This document shows, piece after piece, positions 26,496 through 34,573 of a stretch of DNA of 56,621 nucleotides. The notes beneath the pieces were generated by a model that ran no database searches, was not told the DNA's origin, and was given only the letters and a program-made list of their open reading frames with translations. The position numbers and the translations under genes are program-made. The stretch covers positions 1 to 56,621 of the forward strand of contig CAZVWS010000007.1 in NCBI GenBank assembly GCA_964631255.1, given 5' to 3'. Every line of letters starts with the position of its first letter. Within the stretch, counting starts at the first letter, position 1. Source of the DNA: JBGZFC01 sp964631255. GTDB taxonomy: Bacteria; Bacteroidota; Bacteroidia; Bacteroidales; Dysgonomonadaceae.

Positions 26496-28576
26496 AAATT
26501 GGATGGAATAAACAGCGAGTCGTCGCTCTCCAACAATCCTTCCACAATACGTTGCTTGGGATAAATCACGATGCGACTATGGCGCGGATATCGCTCCTCG
26601 AGACGAGTTGGCAAATGATCGAGCGTGGAGACATAAGAAATATATCCTTGGTGCGCCGAAACCAAAATTATCATATCATCCTCCTTTATTATATCGCCAT
26701 ACAGCACCGGGTTTTGCCAATCTACAAACGGCTGAAAAGTGATGGGTGCGCTCAAATTCTTCCTGTTGGCAATAATTTCTTGCGTTTCGGGATGTCCCAA
26801 ATGCAAGATGGGTATGGATAGTTCTTGCGATAGTTTCACAATTTTTGAGAGCCAAAGATTAAAACCAACCTCTTTTTCTACCAATGGCGGAGAAATCACG
26901 ACAAGACGTTTGTGCGTTATCAACTCTTGTTCTATATGACAGATAAATAGATTTTTATCTACATTTTTGATGATTAAATCGACTTTATCGCCCAACAATT
27001 TTTCCAGTACCCCAGTTTTTCCGGGCCATCCCAAAATTACGATATCCGTCATCAGTTCACGAGCGATGCGCACAATTCCGCTGGCAGCGTTGTGGTCTAT
27101 GGTAGTAATGGTATCTACATCTATTTCGGCGGCTGTTGCCGTTTCAATAAAATCTTGCAATTGCTTTCTGAAAGAGACAATATTTTTTTCGGCAGCTTTG
27201 TTATTGGGCACAACTCCCAATAGCGAAACAGAGTTCACAGACGATTTGTCTTTCATTAGCAGTGCAAGCTCCACGTGGTGTCCAATATTGGACGGATTGG
27301 CGATAGGCACCAATATCTTTTCTTGCCCAAACGCGCCCAAATCAGACTCTGAAAGTGTGGCATTTTCTTGGCTTACGGCTAATTGTTTTGCTGAGTGTTG
27401 CGTTACAAATGACGCGACAATACAAGTGAGCAAAATCAAAATAATAGTTCCGTTCAAAATATATTCGTCCAAGATACCGGCATTGAATCCAACAATTATG
27501 ATGGCGATGGTTGCTGCCGCGTGAGAGCTACTAAGTCCGAAAATAATATTTCGTTGGATTTTGGAATATTTAAAAATAACTTGTGTGAAGAAAGCCGCCA
27601 ACCATTTACCAAAAATGGCGGTAACGGTGAGAACGGCAGCAATGATAATAGTCGTCATTCCATTGAAAACCACAGAAATATCGACCAACATACCCACAGA
27701 AATCAAAAAAATGGGAATAAACAGCGAATTGCCGAAAAACTCCACCCGATTCATCAATGCCGATGTGTGCGGAATCAATCTGTTTAATGCCAAACCTGCG
27801 GCAAAAGCTCCTATTATAGGCTCAATACCACCCAGTTCTGCCAAAAATCCACAGAAAAACACGATAAATAGCACGAAGATATAATGGGAATATTTTTCGC
27901 CCCCACCTTTCTGAAAAAACCACTTCGCAACCCTTGGTATTATTAGAAAAACAATGGCTGTGAAAATAGCTAACGACAAAACCAATCGCACCAGAAACAT
28001 CAAGTTGAGCCCACCTCCGGTGTTGGATAATATGAGTGCTAAAATGATAAGGACCGCCGTGTCAGTCAAAATAGTACCTCCCACCGTTATTGCAACTGCC
28101 TGATTTTTAGCAACTCCCAAACGACTAACTATCGGATAAGTTACCAATGTGTGCGTAGCAAACATGCTCGCCGTCAAAAAGCTGGCATTGAAATCGTATC
28201 CCAACAAGTAGTAACAAATGGGAAAACCAATGGAAATGGGTATTATAAAAGTTAAAAAACCGAAGACGATACTTTTGTTTTTATTGGCAAGAAATTCGTT
28301 CAAATCGAGTTCCAAGCCCACAATAAACATGATATATAGTAACCCGATGGTAGAAAACATGGACACTCCTTGATGCTGATTATCAATTAGATTGAGACCA
28401 AAAGGTCCAATGATAACCCCCGCGATAATAAGACCGATAATACTGGGTACATTTATTCGTTTCAGTAGAATGGGTACGAAAAGTACGACAGCCAACAAAA
28501 TGGCGAAAACATGTACAGAGTGAGTCAATGGCAAAGTAAATGGATGCATTATATTCATAATGGTAACGTTTGTCAT
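26492..28576 (-). CDS. Cation:proton antiporter (CPA2) with C-terminal Usp-like region
   Basis: 694 residues. About 12-13 membrane helices fill the first 390 residues in the Na/H exchanger pattern, with LYIMFIVGLELDLNE, MFATHTLVTYPIV and LGGIEPIIGAFAAGLALNRL. The last 270 residues are soluble and resemble universal-stress-protein domains (KILVPIANPSN, VILGWPGK), a likely cytosolic nucleotide-sensing part. Transports K+ or Na+ against protons. Starts at 28576; ATGs at 28558 and 28549 are in-frame alternatives. Confidence 0.9.
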   Translation of the reverse strand: MTNVTIMNIMHPFTLPLTHSVHVFAILLAVVLFVPILLKRINVPSIIGLIIAGVIIGPFGLNLIDNQHQGVSMFSTIGLLYIMFIVGLELDLNEFLANKNKSIVFGFLTFIIPISIGFPICYYLLGYDFNASFLTASMFATHTLVTYPIVSRLGVAKNQAVAITVGGTILTDTAVLIILALILSNTGGGLNLMFLVRLVLSLAIFTAIVFLIIPRVAKWFFQKGGGEKYSHYIFVLFIVFFCGFLAELGGIEPIIGAFAAGLALNRLIPHTSALMNRVEFFGNSLFIPIFLISVGMLVDISVVFNGMTTIIIAAVLTVTAIFGKWLAAFFTQVIFKYSKIQRNIIFGLSSSHAAATIAIIIVGFNAGILDEYILNGTIILILLTCIVASFVTQHSAKQLAVSQENATLSESDLGAFGQEKILVPIANPSNIGHHVELALLMKDKSSVNSVSLLGVVPNNKAAEKNIVSFRKQLQDFIETATAAEIDVDTITTIDHNAASGIVRIARELMTDIVILGWPGKTGVLEKLLGDKVDLIIKNVDKNLFICHIEQELITHKRLVVISPPLVEKEVGFNLWLSKIVKLSQELSIPILHLGHPETQEIIANRKNLSAPITFQPFVDWQNPVLYGDIIKEDDMIILVSAHQGYISYVSTLDHLPTRLEERYPRHSRIVIYPKQRIVEGLLESDDSLFIPSNF

Positions 28577-28602
28577 TTATATAATTGATTTTTCCAATAG
28601 GA

Positions 28603-28610
28603 CAAAAATA
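28603..28610 (-). promoter_or_regulatory. -7 element of the antiporter gene
   Basis: Minus-strand TATTTTTG, 27 bases before the ATG at 28576. No clear -33. Confidence 0.4.
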
Positions 28611-28759
28611 CGGTTTTTTTTGGGAAAATGGGCTAAAAAAAGGTATTATTTTGTCTATTATGAACATCTGCAACGTTTTTGACATAAGGAAGTGAAAATT
28701 TTGTCCAATAAAAAAATAGGCAGATGAAACATTTTTAAACAGTTTCTAACTAACCACAC

Positions 28760-28790
28760 TTTATTGTACATCAAAAAGTAGTTATCTTTG
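28760..28790 (+). promoter_or_regulatory. Promoter of uvrA
   Basis: TTTA (28760-28763), 19 bases, then TATCTTTG (28783-28790). It overlaps the in-frame TTG at 28788, which fixes the uvrA start at the ATG at 28809. Confidence 0.65.
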
Positions 28791-28808
28791 TGGGTTAAAC
28801 AAAAAAAT

Positions 28809-31616
28809 ATGGCAAAAACCAATCATATCGAAATAAAAGGTGCACGGGTAAACAATCTGAAGAACATAGATATCAACATCCCACGCGATACATTCACGGT
28901 AATAACCGGACTATCGGGTTCGGGCAAATCCTCACTTGCCTTCGATACGCTGTATGCCGAAGGACAACGAAGATATGTAGAAAGTCTGTCGGCATACGCC
29001 CGACAATTTCTGGGAAAAATGCACAAACCGGAATGCGATTACATCAAGGGAATACCGCCAGCCATTGCCATAGAACAGAAAGTAACTACCCGAAACCCAC
29101 GCTCTACCGTGGGCACATCTACCGAAATATACGATTATTTGCGCTTGCTTTTTGCACGAATCGGGAAAACCATATCGCCCATATCCGGCACAATTGTAAA
29201 AAAACATTACGTGCAAGATGTGATAAACAAAATGCTGCAATACAGACAAGGCACGCGCTTGGTTGTGCTTTCCACCATTCAGTTGAGAAATGGCAGAGAC
29301 TTGCGCCAACAACTGGAAATTTTGCTCAAAGAAGGATTTGTACGGGTTGCAGTGGCAGATGATTTTTACCGAATTGAAGACCTGTTGTCCGAAAAAAAGT
29401 TACCGAAACATGCAGACATCAGATTGGTAATCGACAGATTATCTTGCTCATCAGACAACTCCACCATCAATCGGTTATCGGACTCGGTAGAAACTGCCTT
29501 TCTGGAAGGAGATGGCGAATGTATTTTGCAGTTTTGGACAGAAAACGATATCGAATCATATACCTTTTCCAACAGGTTTGAGGCAGATGGTATCACTTTT
29601 GAAGAACCAACCGAATGGATGTTCAATTTCAACAGTCCCTTGGGCGCATGCCCCAAATGCGAAGGATTTGGCAAAATAATTGGGATTGACGAAAATTTGG
29701 TAATCCCCGACAAAAGCCTCTCGGTAAACGAGGAGTGCGTGCAATGTTGGCGAGGCGAAAAAATGAGCGAATGGCGCAAAGAATTTGTGCAAAACGCCTA
29801 CAAAGCCGATTTCCCCATACACCGAGCCTATTACGATTTAAACGAATCGGAAAAAGATTTACTTTGGAATGGAAACCATTCGCTGGGAATATACGGAATT
29901 AATGATTTTGTACAGATGCTGGAACAAAACATGTACAAGATTCAGTACAGAGTGATGCTTGCACGTTATCGGGGCAAAACCACTTGCCACAAATGCAAAG
30001 GCACACGATTGAAACCTGAAGCCAACTTCGTGAAAGTGGGCGGTAAATCTATCACAGAGCTCGTGATGCTCCCTATCACGGAGTTGAAGCAGTTTATGGA
30101 TTCGTTACAGCTCGACCAAACCGACGCTGCAATTGCAGAACGTCTGCTCACAGAGATAAACAATCGGGTGCAATTTCTACTTCAAGTAGGTCTTGGTTAT
30201 CTCACGCTCAATAGGTTATCTAACACACTTTCGGGTGGCGAAAGCCAACGTATCAATCTGGCTACTTCGTTGGGCAGCAGCTTGGTTGGCTCGCTTTATA
30301 TTTTGGACGAACCGAGTATCGGTTTGCACTCGCGCGACACTTTCCTGCTGATACAAGTGCTGCGAAATCTACAACAAATTGGCAATACGGTTGTGGTGGT
30401 AGAGCACGACGAAGAAATAATCAGAGCAGCCGATTACATCATCGACATTGGACCAAATGCGGGAAGATTGGGAGGCGAAGTGATGTATCAAGGCAAAGTG
30501 GCGGGATTGAAGAAGAAAACCGATAGCTTTACCGTGAAATATTTGACCGGCGAGGAGCAGATAAAAGTTCCTACAAGCAGACGAAAATGGAACAACTACA
30601 TACAAGTAAACGGTGCACGCCAAAACAATTTGAAAAACATAGATGTGAAATTTCCGTTGGGTGTGATGACGGTAGTAACGGGTGTGAGCGGCTCGGGCAA
30701 ATCGTCGTTGGTAAACGATGTGCTGTACAATGCTTTGCAAAACTATTACAAAGGAACTGCATTAGAACAAGCAGAGTTTGGCGGCATTTCGGGCGATTTA
30801 AAATTGATAAAATCGGTTGAATTTGTCGATCAAAATTCTATCGGAAAATCGTCCCGTTCCAATGCCGTTACCTATTTAAAGGCATACGACGAAATCAGAA
30901 AACTTTTTGCTGACCAACCTCTTGCCAAGCAAATGGGTTTTAATCCGGCTTACTTTTCATTCAATGTGGATGGCGGCAGATGCGAAGAGTGCAAAGGCGA
31001 AGGTACTATCACCATCGAGATGCAATTTATGGCAGACATTCAGTTGGAATGCGAATCGTGCCACGGGAAGCGATTTTCGCCCGAAGTGCTGGAAGTGGAG
31101 TATAAAGGCATGAACATCCACCAGATTCTGGACATGACGGTTAATCAGGCGTTGGAGTTTTTCTCCGCACAAAAAGGAAGCACCGAAAAGAAAATTGCAA
31201 AAAAAATAAAGCCGTTGCAAGATGTTGGACTGGGTTATATCAAACTCGGACAATCGTCCTCTACCCTTTCGGGTGGCGAAAACCAGCGGGTAAAACTGGC
31301 GTATTATTTGGGTGAAGAAAAAGCAGAACCTACTCTATTCATCTTTGACGAACCAACAACCGGCTTACACTTTCACGACATCAAAACGCTGCTGCAAGCA
31401 TTTGATTCCCTACTGAGTAGAGGGCATACCATTTTGATTATTGAGCACAACATGGAAGTTATTAAATGCGCCGATCATATTATTGACATAGGTCCCGAAG
31501 GTGGAAATTTGGGTGGTAATATTGTTTGCGAAGGCACACCCGAGCAGGTTGCACAGTGCACAAACTCCTATACCGGAAAATTTTTAAAAGAAAAATTGAT
31601 GACGCAGGAAAAATGA
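28809..31616 (+). CDS. uvrA: Excinuclease ABC subunit A
   Basis: Damage-sensing ATPase of nucleotide excision repair, 935 residues from the ATG at 28809. Two ABC modules are present: Walker A GLSGSGKSSLAFDTLYAEGQ and GVSGSGKSSLVNDVLY, signatures LSGGESQRI and LSGGENQRV, Walker B LYILDEPSIGLH and LFIFDEPTTGLH. Zinc modules show as CPKC, CHKCKG and CEECKGEG...CESCHGKR. Full length and intact. uvrB and uvrC are not in the window. No LexA-like box was recognised. Confidence 0.97.
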   Translation: MAKTNHIEIKGARVNNLKNIDINIPRDTFTVITGLSGSGKSSLAFDTLYAEGQRRYVESLSAYARQFLGKMHKPECDYIKGIPPAIAIEQKVTTRNPRSTVGTSTEIYDYLRLLFARIGKTISPISGTIVKKHYVQDVINKMLQYRQGTRLVVLSTIQLRNGRDLRQQLEILLKEGFVRVAVADDFYRIEDLLSEKKLPKHADIRLVIDRLSCSSDNSTINRLSDSVETAFLEGDGECILQFWTENDIESYTFSNRFEADGITFEEPTEWMFNFNSPLGACPKCEGFGKIIGIDENLVIPDKSLSVNEECVQCWRGEKMSEWRKEFVQNAYKADFPIHRAYYDLNESEKDLLWNGNHSLGIYGINDFVQMLEQNMYKIQYRVMLARYRGKTTCHKCKGTRLKPEANFVKVGGKSITELVMLPITELKQFMDSLQLDQTDAAIAERLLTEINNRVQFLLQVGLGYLTLNRLSNTLSGGESQRINLATSLGSSLVGSLYILDEPSIGLHSRDTFLLIQVLRNLQQIGNTVVVVEHDEEIIRAADYIIDIGPNAGRLGGEVMYQGKVAGLKKKTDSFTVKYLTGEEQIKVPTSRRKWNNYIQVNGARQNNLKNIDVKFPLGVMTVVTGVSGSGKSSLVNDVLYNALQNYYKGTALEQAEFGGISGDLKLIKSVEFVDQNSIGKSSRSNAVTYLKAYDEIRKLFADQPLAKQMGFNPAYFSFNVDGGRCEECKGEGTITIEMQFMADIQLECESCHGKRFSPEVLEVEYKGMNIHQILDMTVNQALEFFSAQKGSTEKKIAKKIKPLQDVGLGYIKLGQSSSTLSGGENQRVKLAYYLGEEKAEPTLFIFDEPTTGLHFHDIKTLLQAFDSLLSRGHTILIIEHNMEVIKCADHIIDIGPEGGNLGGNIVCEGTPEQVAQCTNSYTGKFLKEKLMTQEK

Positions 31617-31657
31617 TGGAGAAGTAGAAATCTTTAAACTGCTGTGCGACAGATGGG

Positions 31658-32041
31658 TTAAAATATATTTCTCAACACCCAATAAATGAGAATAATGGAA
31701 ACAACAGCCAAAGCACCCCATTTGCCAAAAAATATTTTTTCTATGCGAGGGAAACGTTTTTTCAAGCTTAAGAACTCCAACGAAAAGCCTAAAATAATGT
31801 AAGGTATCAGCAACAACATCAGCGCATTGTGAGCAAAAGCATCGGCAAAATGCAAATGCAGTATATCGTGGATGGCTCGTTGCGAACCGCATCCGGGACA
31901 GTCATAGCCGATTACAGTTTTAAAAGTGCATTTGGGAAAAATAGCCACATCCTGCGGATCAAACACAAAAAAAACGACAAGTGCCGCTACAAACAAAATG
32001 CTTGCAACGGCACCAATCCATATTTTATGTTTGGCGGACAA
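31658..32041 (-). CDS. DUF2752 family membrane protein
   Basis: 127 residues with three membrane helices. The hallmark is GYDCPGCGSQRAIHDILH, a Cys pair with Arg-Ala, typical of DUF2752; the Cys pair could bind metal or act in redox. The start codon is TTG at 32041, the only initiator in frame because a TGA lies two codons upstream, 13 bases after the CD225 stop. Last gene of a four-gene operon (33427 to 31658). Function unknown. Confidence 0.85.
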   Translation of the reverse strand: MSAKHKIWIGAVASILFVAALVVFFVFDPQDVAIFPKCTFKTVIGYDCPGCGSQRAIHDILHLHFADAFAHNALMLLLIPYIILGFSLEFLSLKKRFPRIEKIFFGKWGALAVVSIILIYWVLRNIF

Positions 32042-32054
32042 AAGTCAGGTTTTA

Positions 32055-32447
32055 TTAAAAATTATAATCGCTCGCGTTGTTTTCCAATGCTTGGTTAAGC
32101 GACTCGGCAAAACCGCCTGTAAACATAACAATCATGGAAACAATTGTACCCACAATACCCACAATCAGACCAATTAGCACCCACATACGGGCTCTTTTTG
32201 AAGCAACCAAAGACTCGTCGTATTGTCCGTTGTAATAAAGTGAATTAACTTTTGCAGCAAAAATAATTCCGATAATTCCAAAAATAGGAGAACAACAAAA
32301 CGTGATAGCAATTGCCTGCCACAACCAAGTTGTAGGTTTCATTGGTGGAATTTCGTTTACCGGAGGCATTGCCGGTGGATTGGTATTTGCATACGTACTT
32401 CTGTAATCGGGAGGTGTCTGGCTTTCGCCATAGTTTTGATTTTCCAT
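32055..32447 (-). CDS. CD225/dispanin-like small membrane protein with Pro-rich tail
   Basis: 130 residues from the ATG at 32447 (the frame extends upstream without function). Residues 1-45 are hydrophilic and proline-rich (TPPDYRSTY, NPPAMPPVNEIPPMKP). Then the CD225 pattern: WLWQAIAITFCCSPIFGIIGIIFAAKVNSLYYNGQYDESLVASKRARMW in the order hydrophobic re-entrant segment, AAKV, and helix 2 (VLIGLIVGIVGTIVSMIVM). Related to bacterial members of the IFITM/dispanin family, whose roles in bacteria are unknown. Its Pro-rich tail may be the partner of the GYF_2 domain encoded just upstream. Confidence 0.82.
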   Translation of the reverse strand: MENQNYGESQTPPDYRSTYANTNPPAMPPVNEIPPMKPTTWLWQAIAITFCCSPIFGIIGIIFAAKVNSLYYNGQYDESLVASKRARMWVLIGLIVGIVGTIVSMIVMFTGGFAESLNQALENNASDYNF

Positions 32448-32466
32448 TATAAAAAGTTTTTTTGAT

Positions 32467-33006
32467 TTAAATATCGTATAGTTCTCTGATTCCAGCGAGT
32501 GAACCGATGGAGAAAATCGCAAATATCGTTGCGGCTATGGCAAGCAATACCAACACGATGGTTATCCAGAAAACAATGAGTGTCCATTTTCTGGCATCTT
32601 TCGACGATTGCATTGCCGAATCGTAATCGCCCCGAGCATAATCGGTATCTACTTGCATCGATTTTACAATGGCAATAATTCCGAGCAAACTGAAAATATT
32701 GCAACAAAACATAAACGGCAACACGGTTACCAAAATTGATTCTATGAGCCAAGTTTTTGGTTTTGCAGGTTTCTGATTGGTCGTTTGGTTAAAATCGGCG
32801 TTGCTATATGTTTGGTACGAATCCTGAACCGATGGCTCAAAAGAAAAAAGTTGTGCCAATTCGGGTACTTCGCCGGCGGGTTTCCACTGCTCCATTCCTT
32901 GAGTCCACACGAGGGTTTCCTTGCGAATATTTTCCAGCTTTAGCTCTTCTACAGAAAATGTTCCTTTCTGTTTTCCCTGACTGTCTATGTAGAAATAATG
33001 ATTCAT
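32467..33006 (-). CDS. GYF_2 (DUF4339) plus CD225-like membrane protein
   Basis: 179 residues. The N-terminal 55 residues (YFYIDSQGKQKGTFSVEEL, then LVWTQGMEQWKPAGEVPEL) are a GYF_2/DUF4339 domain, a small module that in eukaryotic GYF relatives binds proline-rich peptides. A linker of about 35 follows. The C-terminal part is a CD225-like unit with two hydrophobic segments and MFCCNIFSLLGIIAIVKS, YARGDYDSAMQSSKDARKW. The paralogous neighbour at 32055 lacks the GYF_2 part. 19 bases separate the two genes. Confidence 0.85.
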   Translation of the reverse strand: MNHYFYIDSQGKQKGTFSVEELKLENIRKETLVWTQGMEQWKPAGEVPELAQLFSFEPSVQDSYQTYSNADFNQTTNQKPAKPKTWLIESILVTVLPFMFCCNIFSLLGIIAIVKSMQVDTDYARGDYDSAMQSSKDARKWTLIVFWITIVLVLLAIAATIFAIFSIGSLAGIRELYDI

Positions 33007-33025
33007 GTTTTATTTGATGTATTAT

Positions 33026-33427
33026 TTATTTGTAATCTTCCGGTTTGATATGTATGGTTTTTATTATTTTACCCAAAGAATCGGTATAAACATAATCAAT
33101 GGACACGTTGTTTGCCGTAAAAATCTGCAAATCAGGATTCATCAGAAATGCCTCTTTGATATTTGCTCGCGTTTGCTCTTCCATGGCATCTACCAGTTTG
33201 GCAGGATTTGTGGAATTTACGATTTGGTATTTGTATTGAAAGACATTATCGGGTGTAACTTCTGCACCCAAAAAAAGGGTATTTATATCGAACATAACTG
33301 GAGCCGATTTATTCAAATTGACGGCAAGTTTGTTCAATTCTTGATTCAACTCTTTTTTGTTGCTTGAGCAGCCAATTGCCAAAATGGCAAAAACTGTAAT
33401 AATAAAAAGATATAATTTGTTTTGCAT
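33026..33427 (-). CDS. Small lipoprotein of unknown function
   Basis: 133 residues. Signal peptide with lipobox ILAIGCSS (Cys20). The rest is a soluble alpha/beta chain without a family I recognise: KELNQELNKLAVNLNKSAPV, FQYKYQIVNS, YVYTDSLGKIIKTIHIKPED. First gene of the operon with the two CD225-like genes and DUF2752, 19 bases before the next. The link suggests an envelope complex. Unknown function. Confidence 0.75.
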   Translation of the reverse strand: MQNKLYLFIITVFAILAIGCSSNKKELNQELNKLAVNLNKSAPVMFDINTLFLGAEVTPDNVFQYKYQIVNSTNPAKLVDAMEEQTRANIKEAFLMNPDLQIFTANNVSIDYVYTDSLGKIIKTIHIKPEDYK

Positions 33428-33445
33428 ACGGATAAATTGTTGTTA

Positions 33446-33453
33446 CAAAAGTA
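33446..33453 (-). promoter_or_regulatory. -7 element of the lipoprotein-CD225 operon
   Basis: Minus-strand TACTTTTG, 18 bases before the lipoprotein ATG, giving a very short leader. No -33 TTTG seen. Confidence 0.5.
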
Positions 33454-33525
33454 AAAAAGATTGTTTATGATAGGAAATATTTTGCCAAATATTTGCGATT
33501 TATGGTTTGAAATGCCCAAAAAAAA

Positions 33526-33654
33526 CTTTGGCAGTGCGTCTCACGACATCCTGCCAAATTTGTTAACCTTAAATCTAATACTATTATGAAAAAACCACGA
33601 TGCAAATATAAAAAGGAAATAAATAACTACCAAATTATTTCAATAAAAAATTAA
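33526..33654 (+). pseudogene. Hairpin leader and 22-codon ORF stub, possible gene remnant
   Basis: In the 362-base gap between two minus-strand operons, plus-strand TTTGGCAG (33527-33534) pairs with CTGCCAAA (33551-33558); an inner GTC/GAC makes it a double hairpin. TTAACCTTAAATCT follows, then an ATG at 33586 opening 22 codons (MKKPRCKYKKEINNYQIISI and two more) to TAA at 33652-33654. It looks like a structured leader and start with the body of the gene missing, or a tiny peptide gene. No promoter was placed. Confidence 0.3.
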
Positions 33655-33720
33655 ATAATAATTATTTTTTTCAAAATGAAAGATTTTTTCGAGCTATTGC
33701 TATTAACTGTCAGCAGAAAA

Positions 33721-33758
33721 ATAGGCAGGAAATTGATAAAACCAAATTTCCTGCCTAT
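33721..33758 (-). terminator. Terminator of yebC
   Basis: A perfect 14-bp stem (33721-33734 with 33745-33758), 10-base loop, and a U-run on the minus strand. It is 32 bases after the yebC stop. It is symmetric enough to stop plus-strand transcription too. Confidence 0.88.
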
Positions 33759-33789
33759 TTCCGTTTTCTGTAGCGTTACACGCTTATTA

Positions 33790-34503
33790 TTAGCCTTCCA
33801 TGTTGTGGAAAACGTTTTGAACATCTTCGTCTTCCTCAAATTTTTCCAATAGCTTTTCTATTTGAGCACGTTGCTCCTCATCCAGGGTCTTGGTATCGGT
33901 AGGAATTCTTTCAAACTCTGCCGAGTGAATTTCAAAACCATTTTCCTCCAAATACGATTGTATATCCGAATAAGATTTAAATTCGCCATAAAGTATGATA
34001 TCGCCTTCGTCGGCAACTACTTCATCCACACCAAAATCGATGAGTTCGAGTTCTAAATCTTCGAGAGAAATTCCCTCTTTTTCGGCGATTTTAAAAACGC
34101 ACTTGTGGTCGAAAAGAAATTCTAAGCTGCCCGAAGTTCCGAGTGAGCCACCATGCTTGTTGAAGTAACTGCGCACGTTTGCCACGGTTCGCGTTGGATT
34201 ATCGGTTGCAGTTTCTACCACAATGGCAATGCCATACGGACCATAACCTTCGTACACCATCTCTTTGTAATCGGAAACGTCTTTGTCTGTCGCTTTTTTG
34301 ATAGCGCGTTCCACGTTTTCCTTGGGCATGTTCTCTTTCTTTGCCTGCTGCACCAATACACGCAAGCGTGGGTTTGTATCGGGGTCGGGACCGCCTTCGC
34401 GGGCAGCAATGGTAATTTGTTTTCCTAATTTTGTAAACACGCGAGCCATATTCCCCCATCGTTTTAGTTTTGTAGCTTTTCTATATTCAAATGCTCTTCC
34501 CAT
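33790..34503 (-). CDS. YebC/PmpR family protein
   Basis: 237 residues: MGRAFEYRKATKLKRWGNMARVFTKLGKQI is the family start, then ARKEGGPDP-type sequence (AAREGGPDPDTNPRL), NMPKENVERAIKKAT and YEGYGPYGIAIVVE. YebC proteins bind DNA in some cases, and more recent work links them to relief of ribosome stalling at proline runs; which role applies here is unknown. It follows pheT by 70 bases. Confidence 0.93.
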   Translation of the reverse strand: MGRAFEYRKATKLKRWGNMARVFTKLGKQITIAAREGGPDPDTNPRLRVLVQQAKKENMPKENVERAIKKATDKDVSDYKEMVYEGYGPYGIAIVVETATDNPTRTVANVRSYFNKHGGSLGTSGSLEFLFDHKCVFKIAEKEGISLEDLELELIDFGVDEVVADEGDIILYGEFKSYSDIQSYLEENGFEIHSAEFERIPTDTKTLDEEQRAQIEKLLEKFEEDEDVQNVFHNMEG

Positions 34504-34573
34504 AGTTTTTGTATTGTAGAACGTGGCAGATTTTACTCATCCACATTCCTTATTATAATTGTTATTTTTTTTA

